Source: Tubulanus polymorphus
Taxonomy: Eukaryota > Nemertea > Palaeonemertea > Tubulaniformes > Tubulanidae
Assembly (NCBI RefSeq): GCF_964204645.1
Contig: NC_134033.1
Location: 2,601,631-2,665,630 of the forward strand
DNA length: 64,000 nt
Direction of reading: 5' to 3'
A model generated the notes under the pieces. That model was not told where the DNA came from, ran no database searches, and saw only the letters and a program-made list of their open reading frames with translations. Each line of letters begins with the position of its first letter. The stretch's first letter is position 1. Position numbers and translations under genes: made by a program. Positions 29,064 through 39,815 of the stretch are shown here, piece by piece.

Positions 29064-31366
29064 TTTGATTTGTTTGATTTGAACACTTTATTTTTCAAAT
29101 ATAATTTACAGCATAGTGTACAAAGCATAATACAAAATACAGTAAATTAGACCTGGAGGGGCCTGTAGAAACTAAGGAATAGTTTGTATAAAACAGGTCC
29201 CTCAAAAGAGAAAAGAAAAAAAGAGAAATGCAATAAAGAAAATAATATGCTCACAGTCAACCCTTAACACACAAAATGCAATCAAAGTAAACTATGATAA
29301 CAGCTCGATTAAGATATAATCATTTAATAAGCCAGTTATTTTCTGAAATATTCCAAAAACAATAATTTTAGTTCGAATAACTGTATGATAAAATCAAGCA
29401 CAAAGTTGCTTTCTATAATTTCTTAGGAACAGTTTAGAATTTCCATGTTTTTTAGATTTTCACTGATGTTATTCCAAAGTAAAGGGCCGGATACTTTTAC
29501 TGAAAATTTTCTTCTTAGACTATTGAAAGAAAGTGTTTGTAAATCTTGACGTCGCCGAGTATCGTGACTGTGGATTTGAAAATTTTGGTTCCAATAATTT
29601 TCGAATGATTTCGGTAATTCGGAGTGGACAGATCTGTAGATAAAAGTACCTAGCTGAAGTTTATTGATATCTTTGAGCTTGAGGATATTAAAAGCTTTGA
29701 ATATAGGGTCAGTGTGCGCCAAATAATAGGAATTAGAAATTAGCCTGATAGCTCTTTTTTGCAATACAATTAATGGCTGAAGTTTATTTTCAAAATTTCG
29801 TCCCCAAACTAAGTTACAATACTGGAGGTAAGGATCAATAAGCGACAAATAAAGGGTACGAAGAGAACTCACTGGCAGCTTATGTCTTACTCTATTTATT
29901 ATACCAATGCTTCGAGAAACTTTTTTTTCAACTGATTTTATGTGATCGTCCCAGGTTAAATTTCTGTCAATAAAAACTCCAAGAAAATTTGTGACATTGA
30001 CTTGTTTGATCTCTATATTGTTAATTGATATTCTCAAGTTATGTTTCAATAGTTTACCGAACACCATAAATGACGTCTTCTTTACATTTAATGACAGCTT
30101 GTTTGTTTGAAACCAGGTATACAATTTTGATAATTCAATGTTTACTGTACGTACTAATCTGTCTAAATTAATGTCACTATAAAAGGCATTTGTGTCATCG
30201 GCAAACAATATAAGTTTTAACACATTAGAAAATTTAATACAGTCGTTTACATATAATAAAAAAAGCAAGGGACCTAAAATTGAGCCTTGGGGTACTCCAG
30301 TTTTAACGGTACATAACGAGGATTTATAATTTTGAATTTGAACAAATTGTTTTCTATTCTTCAAATAGTTTTCAAACCAGTTGTTAGAGATGCCTCTTAT
30401 TCCATAAAAACATAATTTTCTTAATAAGATTTCGTGATCAACGGTGTCAAAGGCTTTTGATAAATCTAAGAATACCCCAATAGTTGATTTGTTTTCTTCT
30501 AAATTTTGTGAAATTTCATCAGTTATCATTGTTAAGGCCATGGCAGTTGAATGGTTCTTTCGAAAGCCGAACTGGTTTGGTTGAATGATATGAAACTTGT
30601 TACAATATTCGGTTAATCGATTATACACTATCTTTTCGAGAATTTTAGAAAAGCAAGGCAGTACGGATATCGGTCTGTAATTATCAAAAGAGTCATTATT
30701 GCCAGCTTTATAGAGTGGACGTATTCGCGCTACCTTCAGTTCAGCCGGCACTATACCGGAATTTAAGCTACAGTTAAATATATGAGTTAGCGGGTATTTT
30801 ACAGAATCAATTATTTTCTTAACTACTTTTACAGAGAAACCATCAGCACCAGCGCCTTTGCTGGGTGAGAAATCATTTACAATCTGACTGATTTCATCAG
30901 GGTGGGTCGGGAAAAAGAAAAAGTTTTCATTTACTGGATCTGTCAGATATTCACTGAAGTTGACACCTGTATCTGGTATTTGATTGGCTAGGTTGCTACC
31001 AATATTTACAAAGAAAGAATTAAATTCATTAGCGATATTTTCATAGCCGTTTACAACGATACCGTTTCTTTTGAAAGAGCAAGGTAATCTACACCGATCA
31101 TTGGAAGATTTTCCAATTAGACTGTTTAAGATATTCCATGATTTTTTCATGTCGGATTTGGCTGCAAGTAATTTAGTCTCATAATACTTTTTCTCGGCAT
31201 ATTTGAGTGTACGAGACAAGGTTCGTTTGTAATTCAAATAATTTTTCAAATGTGATCTATTACGCAAAGATTTTCTGTACAAGCGATTTTTGTGTTTAAT
31301 ACATTTCAATAATCCAGATGATAACCACGGTTTATGTAATTTATTTTCGTTTATTTTACGGGGAGT
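29064..31366 (-). mobile_element. 5'-truncated non-LTR retrotransposon (CR1/Jockey-like)
   Basis: The comparison site after copy 2 reads CCTGTAGTCAGTGGG. Here 2303 bp are inserted between TAG (29061-29063) and TAGTCAGTGGG (31367), which gives a 3-bp target duplication at most. The 3' end (left side) carries AATAAA at 29092-29087 and ends in short CAAATCAAA-type repeats rather than poly(A), as in CR1-like elements. The 5' end is cut inside the ORF, before the reverse transcriptase domain, so the endonuclease is missing. Confidence 0.9.
29423..31366 (-). CDS. LINE reverse transcriptase ORF (partial, 5'-truncated)
   Basis: The frame is open from the truncation point, about 647 residues, beginning TPRKINENKLHKPW; an initiator-like TTG lies at 31309. 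Reverse transcriptase motifs occur in order: GADGFSVKVVK, NYRPISVLP, NQFGFRKNHST, LDLSKAFDTVDH (catalytic Asp), GVPQGSILGPLLFLLYVND, LILFADDTNAFY (catalytic FADD), NKLSLNVKKT and NFLGVFIDRNLTW. A thumb and C-terminal region of the DPYLQYCNLVWG type follows. No internal stop or frameshift is seen, so the insertion is young, but without endonuclease and a 5' end it cannot move on its own. Clade assignment is by motif style only. Confidence 0.9.
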   Translation of the reverse strand, partial: TPRKINENKLHKPWLSSGLLKCIKHKNRLYRKSLRNRSHLKNYLNYKRTLSRTLKYAEKKYYETKLLAAKSDMKKSWNILNSLIGKSSNDRCRLPCSFKRNGIVVNGYENIANEFNSFFVNIGSNLANQIPDTGVNFSEYLTDPVNENFFFFPTHPDEISQIVNDFSPSKGAGADGFSVKVVKKIIDSVKYPLTHIFNCSLNSGIVPAELKVARIRPLYKAGNNDSFDNYRPISVLPCFSKILEKIVYNRLTEYCNKFHIIQPNQFGFRKNHSTAMALTMITDEISQNLEENKSTIGVFLDLSKAFDTVDHEILLRKLCFYGIRGISNNWFENYLKNRKQFVQIQNYKSSLCTVKTGVPQGSILGPLLFLLYVNDCIKFSNVLKLILFADDTNAFYSDINLDRLVRTVNIELSKLYTWFQTNKLSLNVKKTSFMVFGKLLKHNLRISINNIEIKQVNVTNFLGVFIDRNLTWDDHIKSVEKKVSRSIGIINRVRHKLPVSSLRTLYLSLIDPYLQYCNLVWGRNFENKLQPLIVLQKRAIRLISNSYYLAHTDPIFKAFNILKLKDINKLQLGTFIYRSVHSELPKSFENYWNQNFQIHSHDTRRRQDLQTLSFNSLRRKFSVKVSGPLLWNNISENLKNMEILNCS

Positions 31367-31805
31367 TAGTCAGTGGGATAAGGCGAGATGCATTCACTAT
31401 CAGTGTTGAGCGGTATCGGGTTCGAGTCCTGCTGCCTGCAGCGTGTGCGGGCTTCGAGTCCTGCTGGCTGCTTATAGAGTGTGCGGGCAACACTTCGCGG
31501 ACCTTGGTCCCGTCGGGATAGAATCTCGGGGGGGGGGGGCAGTCTTGGGAAAACCAATCCGGTGTAGAATCACAAATCCAGCTTCCCATCCTAATGTAAA
31601 CGATGGTAATAATTAACCCAACAGGGTTAGTGTGGTGAAATTAAGATCCAACTGACGTAAAGCGCTGAGTTACAAGCAGGTTCTAGTCCTGCTGGCTGTG
31701 TACAGTGTACGGGGCCTTAATCCCATCCTGAAGGTAAAACCATGATAAATGAACCCAACAGGGTTAGTATGTGGTGAAACCAAGATCCAACTCTAAAGCA
31801 AGACA
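31367..31805 (+). repeat. tRNA-like SINE-type tail I displaced from copy 10
   Basis: It continues the tail interrupted by the LINE, matches 5074 onward including the CTGCCTGCAGCGTG variant, and has a G run near 31528-31539. Confidence 0.6.
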
Positions 31806-32492
31806 AACACTAATTTGAAATAAAACGTTATTAATATCACTAAAACTGTACCATTTAATCAATTCTCTTCACTTGATATTAATGTTGTTGAAGCTTTAAA
31901 CAAGAAAACTAACTAACTCAGTTTATTGAAGCCTTGAACGATAAAATGCATTGCTTTATATTGTCGATAATGAATTACTGAGCGTTTTTGTTAAAACAGG
32001 GCGGATTTGACGAAAATATGGTCAATATACCAGGTCTAAACCGCATCTGCGGTGCATATCGCATTCAGATTTCAATGGTCACATTTAGGTAGTGAATTTA
32101 TATCGACAATTCAATGTTGTCCTAATTGCGATCGAAATTCATTTTAAAGAAGACATAAAAATTCATCAGATAGAAAATAATATTCGGGCCACATTCAACA
32201 AGATACGACGCTCGATAATCACTAATCATTTTTTTTTAACATTTTTACACTATTCGTTTTAACGCCACGTTACAACCAACCTTTCGGGGAGACCAACTCA
32301 AAAAATCAAACGAAATCATCGACCAATCAAATAAATTATAGGGTCAATCCGTATTTTAATATATAGAAAGAATTAGCCTTTCGTTTTTACTGCGAATCAG
32401 CAAATATGGTTTCAACAAAAAAAAACAGGTTAAACCCGAAAAGACCACGTTACAACGAACAACTGATCTTTCTTAAAATTTTTAAGTAGTGA
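31806..32492. other. Truncated type B spacer
   Basis: Same structure and same breakpoint as 11801-12496, joined to a receptor fragment. Confidence 0.7.
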
Positions 32493-33024
32493 CCACGAGT
32501 TCTACTGTAGTCATTACAGTAATATTGACAACACTGTCATGGTTCAAACATACAGATCTGTTGCGGTATTTATTCGGGTTATAGTCCCGGCTTTGATTGT
32601 AGTAACAACATCAGTGGCAACTGCTAGAATTCGCCGGGGAGGTAAAACACGTATTGGCGCCTCAGTCGGCAACAGTCGTCATAAAACTGAAACCAGTAAA
32701 ACACTCCTACTAATACTTCTTGTTTATCTGGTACTAGTTCTACCATACGCTATATGTGACTGTACGGACAAGTTGGCCAGTTTGGTGTCCTCGTTAGTGC
32801 AGAGAATTAATGGCTTCAAAATCACTTTTAGAACAATCCCCATCATTTTCTTCTTTGTTAGGATGCTGTGGAATATATTAGCCCGGATATTAACGCTTCC
32901 TCGACAGTGCGTTTTCTGCGTGAATTTCTTTATATACGTAACAACACTGAGAGTTTTCCGACACAAACTTGTCGGTGTTTTCCGCTGTAACTGTCGCCGA
33001 ACGGTTCCGAGTCAGTCCCAGTAG
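32493..33024 (+). pseudogene. GPCR 3' fragment, copy 11
   Basis: It starts at the same loop-2 base as copy 5 and reads in frame to SQSQ. FIRVIVP replaces FIRDIVP before TM5, changing an Asp that every other complete copy keeps, and TIPII replaces TTPII. The sequence from the LINE to here parallels 11.37-13.03 kb. Confidence 0.85.
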
Positions 33025-33365
33025 TCAGTGGGATAAGGCGAGATGCATTCACTATCAGTGTTGAGCGGTATCGGGTTCGATTTCTGCTGCCTGCATATAG
33101 TGTGTGCGGGCTTCGAGTCCTGCTGGCTGCTTATAGAGTGTGCGGGCAACACTTTGCAGACCTTGGTCCCGTCGGGATAGAATCCCGCGGGGTTAGCCTT
33201 GGGAAAACCAGTTCAGCGCTAAGTTACAAGCTGGTTCTGCTGAGTCCTGCTGGCTGTGTACAGTGTACGGGGCCTTAATCCCATCCTGAAGGTGAAACCA
33301 TGATAAATGGATAACCCAACAGGGTTAGTATGTGGTGAAACCAAGATCCAACTCTAAAGCAAGAT
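33013..33365 (+). repeat. tRNA-like SINE-type tail I of copy 11 (shortened)
   Basis: Damaged A box. The long G run is replaced by CCCGCGGGGTTAGCC, and only one CCCAACAGGGTTAGT module is present, as in the tail at 22770. Confidence 0.5.
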
Positions 33366-34537
33366 AAACTCTCATTACAAATAAACGATATTAATATCGC
33401 TAAAACTGTACCATTTAATCAATTCTCTTCACTTGATAATAATGTTGTTGAAGCTTTAAACAAGAAAACTAACTAACTCAGTTTATTGAAGCCTTGAACG
33501 ATAAAATGCATTGTTTTATATTGTCGAAAATGAATAACTGAACGTTTGTGTTAAAACAGGGGGATTAAACGAATATGATACCAGGACTCAACCGCATCGG
33601 CGGTGCATTTCGTATTCAGATTTCACTGATCACATTTAGGTAGTAAATTTATATCGAATATTCAATTCAATGTTGTCCTAATTGCGATCGAAATTCATCT
33701 TAAAGAGAACATAAAAATTCATCAGAAAGACAATAAGATTCGGGCCATATTAAAAAAGATACGACACTCGATATTCACTAATCTTTTTTATACATTTTTA
33801 CACTATTCGTTTTAACGCCACGTTAAAACCACCAACCTTTCGAGGAGACCAACTCAAACAAAAACAAACAAACGAAATCGACCAATCAAATAAGTTATAG
33901 GGTCAATCCGTATTTTCAGATAAAGAAAATTCTAACCTATCGTTTTTTACTGCGAATTAAGAAAATATCGTTTCAATAAAAAAAACCAGGTTAAACCCGA
34001 AAAGACCACGTTACAACGAACAACTGATCTTTCTTAAGATCTTAAAGCAGTGATTGACCCTGGAGTTCATTTAATAGGTAGATTTCACTTGATTTGTTTC
34101 GATTTGATCAGTGTCCCTTACAGACCCATCCACGACACCTGCCAGGAACGAAACAGGGGGTTCGAATTAGAAATCAGCAAAGCAATCGAAGTACAGATAT
34201 AGTTGGCGATATATATCCGATCGGTTGTCCAATTTACAGATTTTCTTTGTTTAAATCGAAGTACGTAATTGGAACTGGTTTAAACATGGCTCAAAACGAC
34301 AAAAATGTGGCGTTATGGCGGCTAGAAACTTTAAAACGGTTACTAAATCTTACATTCAACGAGCGCTCTTTCAGTTACTTTTTACTTACTTGGCCATATC
34401 TCTGTAAACTAGCCGCCAATAGATTTGTTGCGAAGTTAGACATTTTTCGCGAAATGGATCCTCGGACACATTGGTGGTTCAAAGAGTTTTCGATTGCGGG
34501 AACAAAAACTAGGGTTTCGTTCTGGACGTATTGGCCC
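33366..34537. other. Type B spacer, first of two tandem partial copies
   Basis: ATGGCGGCTAG core at 34315-34325 with a conserved ORF from ATG 34286 (MAQNDKNVALWRL). It ends in GGACGTATTGGCCC (34524-34537), which matches the terminal bases of the 0.65-kb repeat at 50177, so a remnant of that repeat lies here. Confidence 0.5.
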
Positions 34538-34567
34538 GAATACGAATACGAATACGAATACGAATAT
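34538..34567. repeat. GAATAC hexanucleotide repeat (LINE 3' tail)
   Basis: Four GAATAC units and one GAATAT. On the minus strand it is a (GTATTC)n tail at the 3' end of the adjacent LINE fragment. Confidence 0.85.
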
Positions 34568-34975
34568 TCATTACACTCCAACCATTCCCATGGTAAATGG
34601 AGGAAAAAACAGTATTTACAATTATTTACAAAAACAGTAGATAAAAGCACTTTGAAACATAACAAACGTTATTTACAACACACTATTTACACACACTACC
34701 GGAGGGATCTATATACAACCAGACCTAATTTGATAAATTTAGCAAGTTTAAAAGTTGGATTTTTTAAAACATCAAGATTCCGAAAGGTATTTGAATTTAG
34801 GTAGCTTTCACGGAATACGGTAAGTAATTTACAGTCAAAAATGAAATGTAGTTCGTCGCCTAAAACGTTACAGGTGGGACATAATCTATCGGGTCTCGGT
34901 AGATGGAGATTTGACAATTTATTTACAGGTATGAGATAAGACCCAATCCTGAACTGGAATAAACTGGTCACTAAG
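34568..34975 (-). mobile_element. LINE 3' fragment with zinc-knuckle C-terminus
   Basis: The minus-strand frame 34971-34696 encodes about 91 residues with RIGSYLIPV followed by C31-x2-C34-x7-H42-x4-C47 (RLCPTCNVLGDELHFIFDC). This pattern is typical of the zinc-binding C-terminus of non-LTR retrotransposon polyproteins. No reverse transcriptase is present. It is a different element from 29064-31366, which lacks this domain and has a different tail. Confidence 0.7.
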
Positions 34976-35788
34976 TCGGGTCAATCCGTATTTTCAGATA
35001 AAGTAAAATCTAACCTTTCGTTTTCTACTGCGAATTAAGATCAAGAAAATATGGTTTCAACGAAAAACCAGGTAAAACCCGAAAAGACCACGTTACAACG
35101 AACAACTGATCTTTCTTAAACTCTTAAAGCAGTCATTGACCCTGAAGTTCATTTAATAGGTAGATTTCACTTGATTTGTTTCGATTTGATCAGTGTCCCT
35201 TACAGACCAAACCACCACACCTGTCGGGATCGAAACAGGGGGTTCGAATTAGAAATCAGCAATCGAAGTACAGATATAGTTGGCGATATATATCCGCTCG
35301 GTTGTCCAATTTACAGATTTTCATTGTTTAAATCGAAGTACGTAATTGGAACTGGTTTAAACATGGCTTAAAACGAGAAAAATGTGGCGTTATGGCGGCT
35401 AGAAACTTTAAAACGGTTACTGAATCTTACATTCAACGAGCACTCTTTCAGTTACTTGTTACTTTCTTGGCCTTATCTCTGTAAACTAGCTGCCAATAGA
35501 TTTGTTGCGAAGTTAGACATTTTTCGCGAAATGGATCCTCGGACACTGGTGGTTCAAAGAGTTTTCGATTGCGACAACGAGAAACTAGGGTTTCGATTTT
35601 GAAAATCGATCGGAAACCGAAGCACGGATAGCTGGATGTTTTAGCATTGGTTCTGGATATTCAAAGTTATGCCGCGGCTTTAGTAGTGAATATATATAGT
35701 TTGAGTTCATCTCATATTGTTGGATCAAACCACGAAATAGAACATGTTACATGTATATACATATTTCTGCGCGTGATTTCAAAAATAA
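34976..35788. other. Type B spacer, repeated second half
   Basis: The sequence resumes at GGGTCAATCCG and repeats about 600 bp already seen at 33.90-34.52 kb, so a partial spacer duplication brackets the LINE fragment. ATGGCGGCTAG core at 35392-35402. The conserved ORF is killed at its second codon after ATG 35363 (ATGGCTTAA). Confidence 0.6.
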
Positions 35789-35904
35789 TACACGACGAGA
35801 AATATGTTCACAGTTCGTCTGTAATTTGCATGTTGCTGCATAAAGCCGACAGATTCGAAGCGCGTTCAACAACCATGTACAGAAAAAACAGGGAGTGTCA
35901 ATCT
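35789..35904 (+). promoter_or_regulatory. Conserved upstream block with octamer, copy 12
   Basis: ATTTGCAT at 35824-35831, about 208 bp before the ATG. This copy has the intact octamer although its receptor belongs to the copy 3 group. Confidence 0.35.
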
Positions 35905-36031
35905 GAAGAGCTTACCAGAGGAGAGAGGCAGGCGAGATATCGTAAACTCGATGTTACATAGAACTGAATCAGTTTGTGCGAAGGGGGAAAACTTCAAGTT
36001 ATTTCTCAAACGCTGGTGAGATTAATTTACG

Positions 36032-37243
36032 ATGAGTAATCTAACCCTAACACCGCTACCCCCACCACGTCCGCTTCCGCCGCCACAGTTTATCCGGGCG
36101 TTTGCGCAATTTCTCCGTGATTACGATGTTTATAGACGCATGGATTTCGCTATCGTATTGTTCCTGTATCCGCTGGGAAGCGTGTTCAACTTTCTGACAA
36201 TCATTTTACTGATACAGTGTCGCAGATTTCAGTCGGTTCGTTACACGTTCCCCTATCTCATAACTATAGCGTTTACGGATCAACTTATCGTGTTGTTTGG
36301 TTTAAGACCATTCCCTCACACCATTATGATAATTGTTATCTTCGAATTAGGAAACTATCCGGAATGTAAGAGTCGGATGGTGTTTGAAAGTAAAGAGGCA
36401 AGTGCATTATGTCCATTGATTTACTATTACTGGTATTATTTCTATAGTGTAATAGAACGGAATATTCCGATATGTTTCATCGAGAATTTGTTCAAAAATC
36501 AAGCGATCACTGTGTCTAATTATATCATTGTTGTGATTTCTATCGAGAGATTTCTCTCCGTTCGTTTTCCTTTTTTTCACATGCAACATTTTACCGTTAC
36601 TCGACGTAGATTCGCCGTAATAATTGTAGTCGTGTTTGCTACTATTTTAAACATGGATTTACCGATATTCTATGATCGAATAGTGTTTTTAAGTGGTATC
36701 CAACAGTTCTTTTGTAGTACCCGTTATCAGGACAACAATGTCATTGTTAAAACATACAGATCTGTTGCGGTATTTATTCGTGATATAGTCCCGGCTTTCA
36801 TTGTATTAACAACATCAGTGGCAACTGCTAGAATTCGCCGGGGAGGTAAAACACGTATTGGCGCTTCAGTCGGCAACAGTCGTCATAAAACTGAAACCAG
36901 TAAAACACTTCTACTAATAGTTCTTGTTTATCTGGTACTAGTAATGCCATACGCTATATGCGACTGTACGAACAAGTTAAGTAATTTGGTGTTCTCGTTA
37001 GTGTATAGAATTAATGGCTTCAGAATCACTACACAACAAACCCCCACCATTCACTTTTATACAGTAATGCTTTGGCCATTCTTTACGCAGATATTAACGC
37101 TTCCTCGACAGTGCGTTTTCTGCGTGAATTTCTTTATATACGTAACAACGCTGAGAGTTTTCCGACACAAACTTGTCGGTTTTTTCCGCTGTAACTGTCG
37201 CCGAACTATTCCCAGTCAGTCCCGCGGTAGCTCAGTGGGATAA
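36032..37243 (+). CDS. Class A GPCR, copy 12
   Basis: Intact, 403 residues, starting MSNLTLTPLPPPRP (Arg2 to Ser, sequon kept). Loop 1 is unusual, RPFPHTIMIIVIFELGNYPEC, and followed by MVFESKEASALCP. Loop 2 is unique among intact copies (FLSGIQQFFCSTRYQDN) and loop 3 is NGFRITTQQTPTIHFY. IERFLSVRF replaces IERFVSVRF after TM3, and VGFFRC replaces VGVFRC in the tail. It is the functional relative of pseudogene copy 9. It ends QSRGSSVG at a TAA in the tRNA-like D arm. Confidence 0.9.
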   Translation: MSNLTLTPLPPPRPLPPPQFIRAFAQFLRDYDVYRRMDFAIVLFLYPLGSVFNFLTIILLIQCRRFQSVRYTFPYLITIAFTDQLIVLFGLRPFPHTIMIIVIFELGNYPECKSRMVFESKEASALCPLIYYYWYYFYSVIERNIPICFIENLFKNQAITVSNYIIVVISIERFLSVRFPFFHMQHFTVTRRRFAVIIVVVFATILNMDLPIFYDRIVFLSGIQQFFCSTRYQDNNVIVKTYRSVAVFIRDIVPAFIVLTTSVATARIRRGGKTRIGASVGNSRHKTETSKTLLLIVLVYLVLVMPYAICDCTNKLSNLVFSLVYRINGFRITTQQTPTIHFYTVMLWPFFTQILTLPRQCVFCVNFFIYVTTLRVFRHKLVGFFRCNCRRTIPSQSRGSSVG

Positions 37244-37480
37244 GGCGACGATTCCCTTAAAAAGTCCTAAGCTTTGTTCGTATATGGACGATTCCACACT
37301 CTGTAGGGAGGTCGAAACATTGTCTCTGTTTCATTACAAGTTAGAAGAAAGATTTCCATTTAAAAAGCGGGCGTTAAACAAAAAAATGCAGTGAAAACAA
37401 CATTTGCCGGTCAAAAATGGTTGCGCTTTAAAACAAACAGAAATCCTACTTACCAAACAATGATTATTGCCAACGACCTT
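37218..37480 (+). repeat. tRNA-like tail II of copy 12
   Basis: GCGGTAGCTCAGTGGGATAAGG followed by the GGCGACGATTCCC type of sequence. Confidence 0.45.
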
Positions 37481-38320
37481 CAGACTCCCGCGCGCACTTC
37501 CTTGTATGGTTTCCGGATTCAGTTGATGAGATAATCCCGAGTCTAATGTCCTCAAGTTATGGATAGAAAACGCGAGCGAACTTTAAACATGTATATTCCG
37601 ATATGTTAAATCGCTTGTCGTGTGGACTGAACACCGCGAGAACAACATTGCATAACACCGCGTCAGAATAACTATATTCGAAGTTGAGAACACTGAAATT
37701 GTACGCGTGATTTTAAGGAGTTGTTAGTTTTTTCAATCGCTCTCATGTTGAATAGTTGCAAATTTGTGAAATGAATTTCATATCCCTGAAAACTAGAGAT
37801 TAACGCGGTTTTGCATGTGACCAGTTTGAAAATAGTTTTTTAAATCGATCTCGGGACCGACGAAATAAATATGAAGAAAATCGTGACACAAATATTTTCT
37901 TAAAAGAAACGGCCCAAAAAACAGGGTCCAGTTCGACAGTCATGAGTTAGAGTTAACTCTGAGTTACATAAAGTCAGTTCATTTTCAATGAGTTAACTCT
38001 GAGCCAGGTACTGGATCAAGGACAAAAGTACCCTAACAAAAAGGCGGCTAGCAACTTGATTGAAAATGGTTACAAAAACTTATATCCAATGCGCGCTCAT
38101 TCAAATACTTACTTGGCCATCTCTATCTAAACTGTCCGTACATTTGTTGCGAGCTTCCAGTTTATCGCAAAACGTCATAAACGTTCTAGGAAGGACAGTG
38201 TTCTGTGTCGTGGTTCGTGTAGTTGAATGCAGCGGTGAAAGATATATGAGGGACTGGTACAAAGTGACCGGTCACCTGTTTATTGTAATGCGACAAACAC
38301 GACCGAGCATCTGGCGAAAC
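37481..38320. other. Type A spacer, left part
   Basis: Paired GAGTTAACTC-like motifs near 37948-38000 and a GGCGGCTAG core near 38043. The conserved frame (MVTKTYIQCALIQIL from 38066) is interrupted at 38320 by the 0.65-kb repeat. Confidence 0.5.
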
Positions 38321-38989
38321 CAAGCCACTAAATATTTGGATGGATATATGAAAGCTGTGGGTACTGGAGTGTGTAATGGGTAGTGTAGTGTGATCTGTGT
38401 GCATTTTGGTGGCCAGCACACAGATCACATTGTTCATTGGGGTTAAGTCCAGGACTCGCGAGATTTTCAACAACATGGAAGTAACGTGTAATAAATGATG
38501 ACTTGAATTGCATGACTACCTATCACCCCTCATTATTGTTGGAAAACTAAACGTTCCGCACTGACTAAAAATTAGTAATAATAATCAATAACATTTTAGA
38601 AATGGCCAGAATTTTAACTTAGGTTCTATCTCATTTTTATTTTACAATTGCGATTGGTATAATTTTTTTTTTAAACGGCCGTTAAGGCTTCATGTTTCGT
38701 CTGCAATTCACTGCAAATAGTTACTCAACTACGCACATTTCAGTGTTTTTGGCAGCTGTACACTCAATCGGCACCGTTCGTGACTAGCTTCACTGCGGAA
38801 TTATCATTAATTAACATCGCCATATCACATCATCAACTTATATTGTGCCTTAAAAACCTAACAACCGAAATAATTGAAATACACACACGATTTCTATCAT
38901 TGAAAATTGCGAGAATGGCCGTGTTTGTGTTCTGCTGCTTCGCCTTAATCCCGAGGGTGGCGCCACCGCGCGGAGTGGGGCCGAAACGT
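38321..38989 (+). mobile_element. 0.65-kb interspersed repeat X, copy a
   Basis: It interrupts the type A sequence that normally reads CTGGCGAAACCCAGTGTGG. It has a perfect 13-bp hairpin, GTGATCTGTGTGC (38390-38402) with its complement at 38416-38428. It ends in GTGGGGCCGAAACGTCC. No transposase or convincing terminal inverted repeats are seen; it is likely a non-autonomous element of unknown type. Confidence 0.65.
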
Positions 38990-39227
38990 CCAGTGTGGCG
39001 AAAACGCGGCCGATTTTAAAAATCGCGAAAACATCTCTAAAAATTGTCAAGTCAGGTTATCGAATCAAATAAACAAAGTTCTACAAGATTATTCTCAATA
39101 TTTCTGGTATATTGATTATAAATCAATTTTCAACCACATGTGACCGTTATAACAACAGTTGGGGTAACATCAATCACGACAGATCATCCAGATGTGACAC
39201 GATGCCCCGAAGCAAACTTGACGACAA
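38990..39227. other. Type A spacer, right part
   Basis: Resumes at AGTGTGGCGAAAACGCGG and matches 20640-20872 closely. Confidence 0.55.
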
Positions 39228-39295
39228 GCCTCCATAGGGGTTAGAGCACTGGTCTTGTAAACCAGGGGTCGAGAGTTCAAATCTCTCTGGGGGCA
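39228..39295 (+). pseudogene. tRNA-Thr (TGT) pseudogene, D-arm deletion
   Basis: The anticodon arm, T arm and acceptor are intact, but five bases (CTCAG) are missing from the D arm and A box. It is unlikely to be transcribed or folded correctly. A T5 run lies at 39308-39312. Confidence 0.8.
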
Positions 39296-39532
39296 TAGCT
39301 GCAAACATTTTTGCAAAATCGATCCTCGGAAAGAGCGATCGGAAATCGAAGCCCGTATAGTTGGATGGATTGGTTCTGCATACTCAGAATTTTGCACCAG
39401 CTTTAGTGGTGAATATATATCTACAACAACATCGTTCAGTTCCTCTCATTTCGCATCAAACCACGAAATACATGCATATTCATATATATATTACATGTAT
39501 ATACATATTTCTGCGCGTGATTTCAAAAATAA

Positions 39533-39648
39533 AACACGACGAGAAATATGTTCACAGTTCGTCTGTAATGTGCATGTTGCTGCATAAAGCCGACAGATTC
39601 GAAGCGCGTTCAACTATACCACGTATGGAAAAAACAGGGAGTGTCAAT
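39533..39648 (+). promoter_or_regulatory. Conserved upstream block, copy 13 (octamer variant)
   Basis: The octamer position reads ATGTGCAT (39568-39575), one base from consensus. A short GA tract follows at about 39680-39722. Confidence 0.3.
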
Positions 39649-39815
39649 CTGAAGAGCATACCGTTAGTCCGACGTAAGAGAGATAGAGAGGGAGGAGAGA
39701 GATACGGAGAGGGAGGAGAGATATCGTAAACTCGATGCTACATAGAACTGAATCAGTTGATGCGATGGAGGAAAACTTCAAGTTATTTCTCAAACGCTCG
39801 TGAGATTTATATACG

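Noticed and set aside
29064-31366. Autonomous LINE
   Set aside because: The frame is cut before the reverse transcriptase domain. No endonuclease or 5' UTR is present, so it cannot be autonomous.
34094-34804. A 236-residue plus-strand ORF
   Set aside because: Chimera of spacer sequence, the hexanucleotide tail and the antisense of the LINE fragment; no equivalent in other spacers.
38321-38989. Repeat X as a Helitron, because of its hairpin
   Set aside because: The hairpin is about 70 bp from the end, with no CTRR terminus and no 5' TC signature recognisable.
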